A DNA stretch of 38,775 nt, from positions 1-38,775 of IMG/VR virus record IMGVR_UViG_3300045950_000166; one strand, given 5' to 3'. The notes beneath the pieces were generated by a model, which saw only the letters and a program-made list of their open reading frames with translations, was not told the origin of the DNA and searched no databases. Below, one piece after another: positions 31,232 through 38,775 of this stretch (positions within the stretch are counted from its first letter, which is position 1; each line of letters starts with the position of its first letter). Both the position numbers and the translations under genes were made by a program. The DNA comes from a virus.

Positions 31232-33153
31232 CCTTGGGGAAGCAGGCAGCATTCAAGACCAATCCGGTCAGCCTTGAAGAACTGCTCCGGCATTGCGGAA
31301 GCGGGAAGATCCAGCTTCCCGACTTTCAGCGCAGCTGGGTTTGGGATGAGGAGCGGATCAAGGGTCTGATCGCGTCGATCTCGCAAGCTTTTCCGGTCGG
31401 CGCCCTGATGACGCTCGAAGTGAAGCCGGGAGCTGCCGATACCTTCGCACGGCGCCCGATCCAGGGCGCCGATATTGTCGCGACCGCCGCCCCCGACCAG
31501 CTCCTCCTCGACGGCCAGCAGCGCATGACGTCGCTCTACCAGACCTGCCTGCGGCGCGAGGTGGTGCAGACGGTTACTCCGCGCCTCAAGCTCGTGAGGC
31601 GCTGGTTCTACATCGACATCCGCAAGGCCATGAACCCGGCCGAGGATCGCGAGAACGCCATCGTCTCCGTGCCGGAAGATCGGCGGATCAAATCGGATTT
31701 CGACCGGAAGATCGAACTCGACCTCTCCACGCCCGAGCTCGAATACCAGAATCTCATGTTCCCGCTGAACCAGGTGTTCGACTGGGACGAATGGCAGGAC
31801 GGGTTCAACGAATACTGGCTGGAGAAGGATCCCGAGACGCGCAGGCTCTTCAAGCCGTTCAAGGATGAAGTCCTCCAGAACTTCAAGGCTTACCAGCTGC
31901 CGGTCATCGCGCTGGGCCCCGACACCTCGCACGAGGCGGTCTGCCTCGTCTTCGAAAAGGTGAACACCGGCGGCAAGCCGCTCGATGCCTTTGAGCTCGT
32001 CACCGCTATGTACGCCGCCCGCGGGCATCGCCTCCGCGACGACTGGCTCGGCGCCGATGGCCAGGCCGGGCTGCAGACGCGCCTGCAGCTCTACGGCCGC
32101 GCGGCCGAGCAGAAGTTCGGTGTTCTGGAGAAGGTCGCCGCGACGGATGTCCTGCAGGCGATTGCGCTCCTGCACGGCGTCGAGAAGCGCGCGGCCGAAA
32201 TCGCCGCGGGCCGCAAGGAGTCCGAGCTCTCCGCCGTCCGGGCGACGCGCCAGTCGCTGCTAGACCTGCCGCTGGAGGCCTATCTGAAGCACCGTGGCGC
32301 GGTCGAGGACGGGTTCAAGGCGGCTGCCCGCTTCCTCCGCCAGAACCACATCTACCGCGTCATCGACTTGCCCTATCAGGGCCAGCTCGTCCCGTTCGCC
32401 GCGATCCTCGCGATCATCGGCCCGAAATTCGACCATGCCGCGGTTCGCGACCGGCTGGCGCGCTGGTTCTGGTGCGGCATCTTCGGCGAGCTATACGGGT
32501 CCGCCATCGAATCCCGCTTCGCCAAGGACGTGCTCGAAGTCCCCGCCTGGCTCGATGGCGGGCCCGAGCCCAGCACCATCACCGAAGGGCGTTTCCGCCC
32601 CGAACGGCTGCGCACGCTGCGCACCCGCCTCTCCGCCGCCTACAAGGGCATCCACGCCCTGCTGATGGCCGAGGGGGCGATCGATTTCCGTTCGGGCCAG
32701 CCCTACGGCCAGACGGTGTTCTTCGACGAGTATGTCGATATCCACCACATTTTCCCGCAGGACTGGTGCAAGAAGCAGAAGATCGAGCCGAAGGTCTTTG
32801 ACACCGTCGTCAACAAGACCCCGCTCAGCTACAAGACCAACCGCATCCTCGGCGGGGTCGCGCCTTCGGAGTATCTCTCCCGGCTGGAGATGGGCGGCAA
32901 GGATACGCCGCCCATCGCGCCCGCCGCGCTGGACGAATACCTCGCAAGTCACGCGATGGACCCGGCGCTTCTGCGTGCCGACGATTTCGAAGGGTTCATG
33001 GCGGATCGCGAGGCGCGGCTCCTCGCCATGATCGCCAAGGCGACCGGCCACCCGGTCATCAAGGCCGGCGTGGCGCCCGAGGAAGGCGAGGATATCCCCC
33101 AGGATGACGAGGGCTTCGATCTGCCCGACGCGCAAGCAGAGGAGGCCGCGTAA
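31228..33153 (+). CDS. DUF262/DUF1524 (GmrSD-like) nuclease
   Basis: 641 aa with a GTG start that overlaps the Res stop (GTGA). The N-terminal DUF262 (ParB-like) domain has IQLPDFQRSWVWDEERIKGL near 28-48, LLLDGQQRMTSLYQ at 92-105 with the conserved DGQQR, and FEKVNTGGKPLDAFELVTA near 235. The C-terminal DUF1524 HNH domain has VDIHHIFPQDW with His 506-507 and VVNKTPLSYKTNRI near 527. GmrSD proteins cut modified (glucosylated hydroxymethylcytosine) DNA using NTP. Here the protein is embedded between Res and Mod subunits, so it may add a modified-DNA branch or a second nuclease to the system. The acidic tail (EEGEDIPQDDEGFDLPDAQA) is odd. Confidence 0.9.
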   Translation: MTLGKQAAFKTNPVSLEELLRHCGSGKIQLPDFQRSWVWDEERIKGLIASISQAFPVGALMTLEVKPGAADTFARRPIQGADIVATAAPDQLLLDGQQRMTSLYQTCLRREVVQTVTPRLKLVRRWFYIDIRKAMNPAEDRENAIVSVPEDRRIKSDFDRKIELDLSTPELEYQNLMFPLNQVFDWDEWQDGFNEYWLEKDPETRRLFKPFKDEVLQNFKAYQLPVIALGPDTSHEAVCLVFEKVNTGGKPLDAFELVTAMYAARGHRLRDDWLGADGQAGLQTRLQLYGRAAEQKFGVLEKVAATDVLQAIALLHGVEKRAAEIAAGRKESELSAVRATRQSLLDLPLEAYLKHRGAVEDGFKAAARFLRQNHIYRVIDLPYQGQLVPFAAILAIIGPKFDHAAVRDRLARWFWCGIFGELYGSAIESRFAKDVLEVPAWLDGGPEPSTITEGRFRPERLRTLRTRLSAAYKGIHALLMAEGAIDFRSGQPYGQTVFFDEYVDIHHIFPQDWCKKQKIEPKVFDTVVNKTPLSYKTNRILGGVAPSEYLSRLEMGGKDTPPIAPAALDEYLASHAMDPALLRADDFEGFMADREARLLAMIAKATGHPVIKAGVAPEEGEDIPQDDEGFDLPDAQAEEAA

Positions 33154-36050
33154 TGGCGAAGAAACCGATCGAGGTCGAGGCGCTGAAGCACGACTCGGCG
33201 ACCCGCAAGAACATCCCGACGGCCGAGTTCGAGAGCGTCATGCGCGAGGCCGACAAGACGCCGATCCAGCTCGCCTATGAGCGGCGCAACCGCGACCTCG
33301 ATCCGCAGCTCGTCTGGCGCGGCAAGGACGAGCAGGACTGGTCTGACCTCATCGTCTCCGCTCCGCCGCTCTATATCCAGGAGAAGGTGCACCCCAAGGT
33401 CGTCATCGACGACCTGAAGCGCGTGTCGAGGGCGCGCGCTGAAGAGTCCGCACCGCCGGTGGCCGACCTCTTCGCCGATTTCAACGGACTGCGGGATGCC
33501 GAGGCGGCGACCGAGTTCTATCAGCACGACCAGCACTGGTCGAACCGGATGATCTCGGGCGACTCGCTCTCGGTCATGGCGTCACTGGCCGAGCGCGAGG
33601 GGTTGCGCGGTCAGGTGCAGTGCATCTATTTTGACCCGCCCTATGGCATCAAGTTCAACTCGAACTTCCAGTGGTCCACCACGTCGCGCGACGTGAAAGA
33701 CGGCGCCAAGGACCATGTGACGCGCGAGCCCGAACAGGTGCGCGCCTTCCGCGACACCTGGAAGGACGGCATCCACTCCTACCTGACGTATCTGCGCGAC
33801 CGGCTGACCGTGGCGCGCGACCTGTTGCACGAGAGCGGCAGCATCTTTGTGCAGATCGGCGACGAGAACGTCCATCGCGTGCGTGCGCTGTTGGATGAGG
33901 TGTTTGGGGAAGACAATTTCTGTTCTCTGATCCAAGTTCAGAAGACGGGGAGCCAAGCCGGAAATCTTCTTGCCTCAACCGTAGATTTCGTCCTCTGGTA
34001 TGCTCGTTCCAAGGATAAGACGAAGTATCGGCAACTCTACAATCAGAGGATTGCAGGGCATGTGTCTTCTGATCGCTACGATCAGATCGAGCTGTCCGAC
34101 GGTTCTGAGCGCCGCTTAACGAAAGAGGAGCTAACGCGCTCAGGTGGGATTCCAGAGGGCCGAATTTTTCGGCAGACCAGCTTAATCAGCTCCGGTCAAG
34201 CCTCTCAGGAGCAAATTTTTTATTTTCAAGGCAGAAAGTTCGGGCCCGGATCGGGTAGCCACTGGAAAACGACACTTCCTGGAATGGGCACGCTCAGTAA
34301 AGCCGGACGGGTCACTGCGGGAAGATCTACTGTCCGGTACAAACGCTACTTGGATGATTTCTCGGTGTTGCCGATCACTGATCGCTGGGAATCTATGCAG
34401 ATCGGTACTGGCTTGATTTATGTCGTGCAGACCAGCACGTCGGTTGTCGAACGTTGCATTCTGATGACCACCGACCCCGGCGATCTAGTGCTTGACCCCA
34501 CCTGTGGCTCGGGAACGACGGCCTATGTTGCCGAGCAGTGGGGACGGCGCTGGATCACCATCGACACCAGCCGAGTCGCCATCGCGCTGGCTCGCTCGCG
34601 CCTGATGGGCGCGCGCTATCCTTATTTTCTGTTGGCCGACAGCCCCGAAGGTCAGGCCAAGGAAGGCGAGGTCACGCGCACCGTCCCGAAGACCACACCC
34701 ACCCGCGGCGATATCCGCATGGGTTTCGTCTACGAGCGCGTGCCGCACATCACTCTCAAATCCATCGCCAATAATGCCGAGATCGACGTGATCTGGGAGC
34801 GGATGCAGCCCGCCGTCGAGGACGCGCGGGCTGCCCTCAACGCCGCCCTGAAAGGACACCCGGAGCCCTTCCAGGTCGAGACCGGCGGCCGCGCCGGCAA
34901 GACGATCGACTTTCGCAAGGAGGGCGAGGTCACGCTGCCCTCCGGCGAGCCCGCCCCCGCTGGCGGCTTCATGGAGTGGGAGATTCCGCGCGAGGCCCCC
35001 AAGGGCTGGCCCGAACCCGCCAAGGCCGCGCTCGCCCGCTTCTGGGAGGCGCGGATCGCGCGGCAGAAGGAGATCGATGCATCCATCGCCGCCAAGGCCG
35101 AGTTCGAATATCTCTACGACAAGCCCTACGTGGACAATTCCAGGGTCCGCGTTGCCGGGCCCTTTACGGTTGAAAGCCTCTCGCCCCACCGGACGCTGGC
35201 GGTGGACTGGAACGACGAGCTGATCGATGTGCTGGAGGCCGCCGAGGGCAAGCGCAAGGCGGCGGATCGCGACGAGAGCGTGACCGACTTCGCGCACATG
35301 ATCCTGGAGAACCTGAAGACCGCCGGCGTCCAGCAGGCGCACAAGGAAGATCGGATCACCTTCACCAGCCTGACCGGCTGGCCCGGCCGCTTCATCTGCG
35401 CCGAGGGCGCCTTCATGGAGGGCGATCGCCAGAAGCGCGCCGGCATCTTCATCGGTCCCGAATTCGGTACCGTCAGCCGCCCCGATCTGGTAGCTGCGGC
35501 CCGCGAGGCGGGCGATGCCGGATTTGATGTTCTGATCGCCTGCGCCTTCAACTATGACGCTCATTCGGCTGAGTTCGACAAGCTCGGCCGCGTACCGGTG
35601 CTCAAGGCCCGCATGAACCCCGACCTGCACATGGGCGGGGACCTGAAATCGACCAGCGCCGGTAACCTCTTCGTCATCTTCGGCGAGCCCGACATCAAGA
35701 TCGAGGATGCGGGCGACGGCATGATCCGGGTGAAGGTGTTCGGCGTCGACGTCTTCAAGCCGCAGACTGGCGAAGTCGTCTCCGAAGGCACCGACGGTAT
35801 CGCGCTTTGGATGCTCGACACCGACTACAACGAGGAAAGCTTCTTCGTCCGCCACGCCTATTTCCTCGGCGCGAACGATCCCTACAAGGCATTGAAGATG
35901 ACGCTGAAGGCCGAAATCGATCAGGAGGCCTGGGAAAGCCTGCACAGCGACACGTCGCGCCCCTTCCCGAAGCCGGCGTCGGGGCGGATCGCGGTGAAGG
36001 TCATCAATCACCTCGGCGACGAGGTCATGAAGGTGTTCTCAGTGGGGTGA
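33153..36050 (+). CDS. Type III-like site-specific DNA methyltransferase (Mod)
   Basis: 965 aa; its ATG overlaps the previous stop by one base (TAATG). DPPY is at 161-164 (YFDPPYGI) and the SAM-binding motif is LDPTCGSGTTAYVAEQWG at 447-464, beta-group order, as in type III Mod. The region between them (about 250-445) should be the target recognition domain. It is encoded by visibly AT-richer DNA than the flanks. The C-terminal 400 residues (ITFTSLTGWPGRFICAEGAF, GFDVLIACAFNYDAHSAEFD) exceed EcoP15I Mod (644 aa) and probably contact Res. It provides self-protection methylation and sequence specificity for the Res subunit. Confidence 0.92.
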   Translation: MAKKPIEVEALKHDSATRKNIPTAEFESVMREADKTPIQLAYERRNRDLDPQLVWRGKDEQDWSDLIVSAPPLYIQEKVHPKVVIDDLKRVSRARAEESAPPVADLFADFNGLRDAEAATEFYQHDQHWSNRMISGDSLSVMASLAEREGLRGQVQCIYFDPPYGIKFNSNFQWSTTSRDVKDGAKDHVTREPEQVRAFRDTWKDGIHSYLTYLRDRLTVARDLLHESGSIFVQIGDENVHRVRALLDEVFGEDNFCSLIQVQKTGSQAGNLLASTVDFVLWYARSKDKTKYRQLYNQRIAGHVSSDRYDQIELSDGSERRLTKEELTRSGGIPEGRIFRQTSLISSGQASQEQIFYFQGRKFGPGSGSHWKTTLPGMGTLSKAGRVTAGRSTVRYKRYLDDFSVLPITDRWESMQIGTGLIYVVQTSTSVVERCILMTTDPGDLVLDPTCGSGTTAYVAEQWGRRWITIDTSRVAIALARSRLMGARYPYFLLADSPEGQAKEGEVTRTVPKTTPTRGDIRMGFVYERVPHITLKSIANNAEIDVIWERMQPAVEDARAALNAALKGHPEPFQVETGGRAGKTIDFRKEGEVTLPSGEPAPAGGFMEWEIPREAPKGWPEPAKAALARFWEARIARQKEIDASIAAKAEFEYLYDKPYVDNSRVRVAGPFTVESLSPHRTLAVDWNDELIDVLEAAEGKRKAADRDESVTDFAHMILENLKTAGVQQAHKEDRITFTSLTGWPGRFICAEGAFMEGDRQKRAGIFIGPEFGTVSRPDLVAAAREAGDAGFDVLIACAFNYDAHSAEFDKLGRVPVLKARMNPDLHMGGDLKSTSAGNLFVIFGEPDIKIEDAGDGMIRVKVFGVDVFKPQTGEVVSEGTDGIALWMLDTDYNEESFFVRHAYFLGANDPYKALKMTLKAEIDQEAWESLHSDTSRPFPKPASGRIAVKVINHLGDEVMKVFSVG

Positions 36051-36081
36051 GCGCCTTGAAGCTCAACAGGGCGGTGGGGGG

Positions 36082-36537
36082 ATGAGCACGATGGGAGCAA
36101 AGGCGCCGGATCTCTCGGAGGAATGGGATCAGCAAAAGCTGCGGAACTGGATGGCGAATGCCCGCCGGCTGGGGCGGGACGATGTCTATCAGGCCGCCTT
36201 CCGTCAGTTATGTCGCATCGAAGGCCGCGACATTGACGACCCGCTCGCAGCCGATTTCGCCGCTGTCATGCGCGCGCTAGAAGAAGCGCTGAGCGAGCAG
36301 AACGGCAGAACCACTCGATTGTCACGCACCAGGCAGAAGCTCGCCCGCGCCGGTGTCCGCAAGACCCTTGCCGATCTCGCACTCAAGCCGAAACCGTCAG
36401 AGGGATTTCTGAAGCTGATGGAGTTCGGAATGGCCGACATGTCGGCAGAATCGCTGATCCTGAAATATCGGCAGGAGTTCGAGCCCGAGGTCGTAGCCGC
36501 GGCTGAACGGCGGCTGGCGGAGTATGGGGTGGATTAA
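36082..36537 (+). CDS. Small accessory protein of the defence operon, 151 aa
   Basis: It starts MSTMGAKAPDLSEEWDQQKL, 31 bases after the Mod stop, with a GGTGGGG stretch just before the ATG. The sequence is all-helical: RNWMANARRLGRDDVYQAAF at the N-terminus, RTTRLSRTRQKLARAGVRKT in the middle, and SAESLILKYRQEFEPEVVAA at the end. I recognise no named domain and no catalytic motif. Its helices and position between Mod and the helicase suggest an adaptor or specificity-like partner. The gene stops two bases before the helicase ATG, so expression is coupled. Confidence 0.8.
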   Translation: MSTMGAKAPDLSEEWDQQKLRNWMANARRLGRDDVYQAAFRQLCRIEGRDIDDPLAADFAAVMRALEEALSEQNGRTTRLSRTRQKLARAGVRKTLADLALKPKPSEGFLKLMEFGMADMSAESLILKYRQEFEPEVVAAAERRLAEYGVD

Positions 36538-36539
36538 GC

Positions 36540-38624
36540 ATGGAATTCCGGATTGCGGACACGTTCACCGACAGCCTGTCCAGGCTGACCGCGCAGGAAC
36601 AGAAGGCAGTGAAGACGACCGCCTTCGACCTGCAACTCGATGCCTCCGCGCCGGGCCTTTCCTTCCACAAGCTGGACCGCGCCAAGGACCCGAATTTCTG
36701 GTCGGTGCGAGTGAACGCCGACATCCGGCTGATCGTCCACCGCACGCAGTCGAGCCTGCTGCTCGTCTATGTCGATCACCACGACGACGCCTACAAATGG
36801 GCCGAACGGCGCAAGATCGAGCGGCATCCGACAACAGGCGCCATGCAGCTCGTCGAGGTGCGCGAGCGCGTCGAAGAGGTGGAGATCTTCAAGCCGAAGG
36901 AGGTCGCGGAGCCGGTTGCCCCCGCGCCGGCTGCGAGGCCGAAACTCTTCGACAATCTGCGCAAATTCGAGCTGATGGGTTTCGGGGTACCCGAGGAGTG
37001 GGTGGAGGACGTTCGCCGGGCGACCGAGGACACCCTGTTCGACATCATCTCCCATCTGCCGCAGGAGGCGCAGGAGGCGCTCCTGAAGCTGGCGGTGGGC
37101 GAGAAGCCGGAGCCGCCCGTGACGGCACCCGTGGAGGCCGATCCGTTCGCCCATCCCGATGCGCAGCGGCGTTTCCGGGTCCTGACCAACATCGAGGAAC
37201 TGCAGCGCGCGCTCGACTATCCTTGGGAGAAATGGGCGGTCTTCCTCCATCCCGACCAGTTGCAATATGTGGAGCGCAGCTATTCGGGGCCGGCCAGGAT
37301 TTCGGGGTCCGCGGGCACGGGCAAGACGGTGGTGGCTCTGCATCGCGCAGTGCATCTGGCGCGCAACGAACCACAGGCGCGCATTCTGCTGACGACCTTC
37401 TCCAAGGCGCTCGCCAATGCGCTGAAGGTGAAGCTGCAGCATCTGGCCGGAAACGAACCGGCCGTTTTGGCGCGGATCACCGTGCAGTCCATCACGGGCG
37501 TCGCCTATGATCTCTATTCCAGTCTTTTCGGGCAGCCGAACATCGCCTCGCCGTCCCTCGTTCACACTCTGCTCACCAAGGCGGCGGGACAGGACGATGG
37601 CCAGAAGTTCTCCTTGCCCTTCCTCGCCGGGGAATGGTCGGAGGTCGTCGATGCCTGGCAGATCGGAAGCTGGGAGGGGTACCGCGATGTCTCGCGCCTT
37701 GGCCGCAAGACGCGGATTGGCGGCAAGCAGCGGGAAGCACTCTGGTCGATCTTCGAGCAGTTGCGCGCCGGTCTCGCCGAGCGCAAGGCGGTGACATGGT
37801 CCGGCGTGTTCGGCCGTCTCGCGGCGCATTATGGCGCGACGGAGAAGCGGCCGTTCGATTTCGCGGTCGTCGACGAGGCGCAGGATATCAGCGTGGCCGA
37901 GGCCCGCTTCCTGGCCGCACTGGTTTCGCACAGGCCGGACGGGCTGTTCTTCGCCGGCGATCTCGGACAGCGCATCTTCCAGCAACCCTTCTCGTGGAAA
38001 TCGCTCGGCATCGACTTACGTGGACGCTCCCACACATTGCGGATCAACTATCGCACCTCCCACCAGATCCGCGCCCAGGCGGATCGGCTGCTGCCGCCGA
38101 ACATCTCCGACGTTGACGGTAACACCGAGAGCCGCCGCGGCACCATCTCCGTGTTCAACGGGCCGGCACCCGAGATCTGCACCTTCGATACGGCCACGGA
38201 AGAGAGCGAAGCCGTCGGGCACTGGCTCGCCGATCGCCTGAAAGAGGGTTGCCAGCCGCATGAGGTCGGCCTGTTCGTTCGAACCGGCGAGCAACTGAAA
38301 CGCGCGCGGGCCGCGATCAAGATCGCTGGCGCGTCGGGTGTCGAGCTGAGCGACAAGGTAGAGGCGGAAGCAGGCAACGTCGCGATCAGCACTATGCACC
38401 TCGCCAAGGGCCTCGAATTCCGCGCCGTCGCCGTGATGGCGTGCGACGACGAGGTGCTGCCCTTGCAGGAACGGATCGAGACCGTTGCCGATGAGTCTGA
38501 TCTGGAGGAGGTCTACAACACCGAACGCCATCTGCTTTATGTCGCCTGCACCCGCGCCCGCGACCGGCTCCTGATCACCGGCGTCGATCCGGCCTCCGAG
38601 TTCCTCGACGATCTGGCGCGATAG
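36540..38624 (+). CDS. Superfamily 1 (UvrD-like) helicase fused to N-terminal RelE/ParE-like domain
   Basis: 694 aa. Residues 1-95 read like a RelE/ParE toxin fold: FTDSLSRLTAQEQKAVKTTA, FHKLDRAKDPNFWSVRVNAD, then IRLIVHRTQSSLLLVYVDHH and DDAYKWAERR. A linker follows, then UvrD-like motifs: GSAGTGKTVVALHRAVHLAR (Walker A, about 257-265), FAVVDEAQDISVAEARFLAA, FAGDLGQRIFQQPFSW, LRINYRTSHQIR, STMHLAKGLEFRAVAVMACD and LYVACTRARDRLLITGV. No nuclease domain follows the last motif. The N-terminal part may be a toxin-derived regulator or interaction module. The helicase could process DNA ends made by the nucleases encoded upstream. It is the last gene of the defence operon. Confidence 0.9.
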   Translation: MEFRIADTFTDSLSRLTAQEQKAVKTTAFDLQLDASAPGLSFHKLDRAKDPNFWSVRVNADIRLIVHRTQSSLLLVYVDHHDDAYKWAERRKIERHPTTGAMQLVEVRERVEEVEIFKPKEVAEPVAPAPAARPKLFDNLRKFELMGFGVPEEWVEDVRRATEDTLFDIISHLPQEAQEALLKLAVGEKPEPPVTAPVEADPFAHPDAQRRFRVLTNIEELQRALDYPWEKWAVFLHPDQLQYVERSYSGPARISGSAGTGKTVVALHRAVHLARNEPQARILLTTFSKALANALKVKLQHLAGNEPAVLARITVQSITGVAYDLYSSLFGQPNIASPSLVHTLLTKAAGQDDGQKFSLPFLAGEWSEVVDAWQIGSWEGYRDVSRLGRKTRIGGKQREALWSIFEQLRAGLAERKAVTWSGVFGRLAAHYGATEKRPFDFAVVDEAQDISVAEARFLAALVSHRPDGLFFAGDLGQRIFQQPFSWKSLGIDLRGRSHTLRINYRTSHQIRAQADRLLPPNISDVDGNTESRRGTISVFNGPAPEICTFDTATEESEAVGHWLADRLKEGCQPHEVGLFVRTGEQLKRARAAIKIAGASGVELSDKVEAEAGNVAISTMHLAKGLEFRAVAVMACDDEVLPLQERIETVADESDLEEVYNTERHLLYVACTRARDRLLITGVDPASEFLDDLAR

Positions 38625-38649
38625 GCGAGAGGGCGCGGGAGGCAAGCCT

Positions 38650-38775
38650 ATGGCATTCCGTTTTTGGCGCCGCATCCGACTTGCGCCCGGGGTCACGCTG
38701 AACCTCTCGAAATCGGCGGCTTCGCTATCCTTCGGGCCGCGCGGGGCCAAGTACACGATAAGCCCCCGCGGAAAC
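38650..38775 (+). CDS. DUF4236 domain protein (5' part only)
   Basis: The ATG at 38650 has GGGAGG eight bases upstream. The 42 visible residues, MAFRFWRRIRLAPGVTLNLS then KSAASLSFGPRGAKYTISPR and GN, are the DUF4236 N-terminus, usually part of a membrane-associated protein of unknown function. It begins 26 bases after the helicase stop, so it could be an extra gene of the same transcript, or simply the next gene. The rest lies outside the window. Confidence 0.85.
   Translation, partial: MAFRFWRRIRLAPGVTLNLSKSAASLSFGPRGAKYTISPRGN

Noticed and set aside
29450-31252. 600-codon open frame on the minus strand opposite the restriction enzyme
   Set aside because: The opposite strand encodes the intact helicase-nuclease. 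This frame has no recognisable domain and typical antisense composition.
34485-36011. 508-codon open frame on the minus strand opposite the methyltransferase
   Set aside because: Antisense shadow of the conserved C-terminal half of Mod; no motif or ribosome site.
31228-36050. BREX or DISARM system
   Set aside because: No PglZ, BrxC, DrmA/B or phospholipase-like gene is present. The methyltransferase and helicase motifs fit type III-like R-M instead.
36534-37985. 483-codon open frame on the minus strand opposite the RelE-UvrD helicase
   Set aside because: The plus-strand gene has all helicase motifs. The antisense frame is a high-G+C artefact.
1-38775. tRNA genes, rRNA genes or complete insertion sequences
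   Set aside because: I looked for cloverleaf arms, conserved rRNA stretches and transposase motifs and saw none. The only recombinase is the serine enzyme at 25409-26740.

Overview
The window is GC-rich DNA (about two thirds G+C by eye; one coding line counted by hand at 33781-33840 is 41/60). The proteins are of the kind found in prophages and genomic islands of Alphaproteobacteria, most likely Rhizobiales: a lambda-type head module of the rhizobial kind, DUF6441, DUF6362, DUF6378, DUF6511, DUF7220, and a DUF2924/serine-recombinase cassette. All family calls come from reading the translated sequence; no database search was run.

Region 1 (1-8248, minus strand) is the packaging and head module of a lambda-like siphophage. 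In transcription order it is Nu1-like small terminase, GpA-type large terminase, gpW, lambda-type portal, S49 prohead protease with a nested scaffold start, gpD decoration protein, a terminator-like hairpin, gpE major capsid, gpFII-like joining protein, DUF6441 (gpZ position) and the start of a gpU-position protein that runs off the left edge. Tail and lysis genes lie outside the window. Region 2 (8396-9516, plus strand) holds three small genes including a DUF3489 protein, closed by a strong hairpin. Region 3 (9569-22336, minus strand) is one long, tightly overlapping early operon. It starts with a sigma-70-like protein. It then encodes a recombination/replication set (Sak4-like annealase, probable ssDNA-binding partner, Cas4-like PD-(D/E)XK nuclease, RecD-like helicase, Toprim primase-helicase, RuvC-like resolvase) and small conserved DUF proteins. 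After a 395-bp gap it ends with a ParB/adenine methyltransferase and a small membrane protein. The 3' end of the primase gene carries twelve copies of a 9-bp motif (GGGGAACGT) on both strands and in different codon phases; this looks like an iteron-type replication origin.

Region 4 (22466-24608, minus) is a two-gene unit that I do not recognise. Region 5 (24760-27141, plus) is a four-gene recombinase cassette: small leader protein, DUF2924, large serine recombinase and an HTH protein, all joined by 4-bp overlaps. It is a plausible integrase module of the prophage or island.

Region 6 (27229-38624, plus) is a six-gene, translationally coupled defence operon. A perfect 20-bp palindrome precedes a WYL-domain regulator of the CapW/BrxR kind. 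Then follow a 1022-aa type III-like restriction helicase-nuclease (BPTD_3080-like), a DUF262/DUF1524 GmrSD-like protein, a 965-aa type III-like methyltransferase with an AT-richer, apparently exchanged target-recognition segment, an unrecognised 151-aa protein, and a superfamily 1 helicase whose N-terminus looks like a RelE/ParE fold. The combination of type III-like R-M enzymes, a GmrSD-like nuclease and a RelE-UvrD fusion under a WYL repressor is the best candidate here for an incompletely described system. The window ends in the first 42 codons of a DUF4236 protein.
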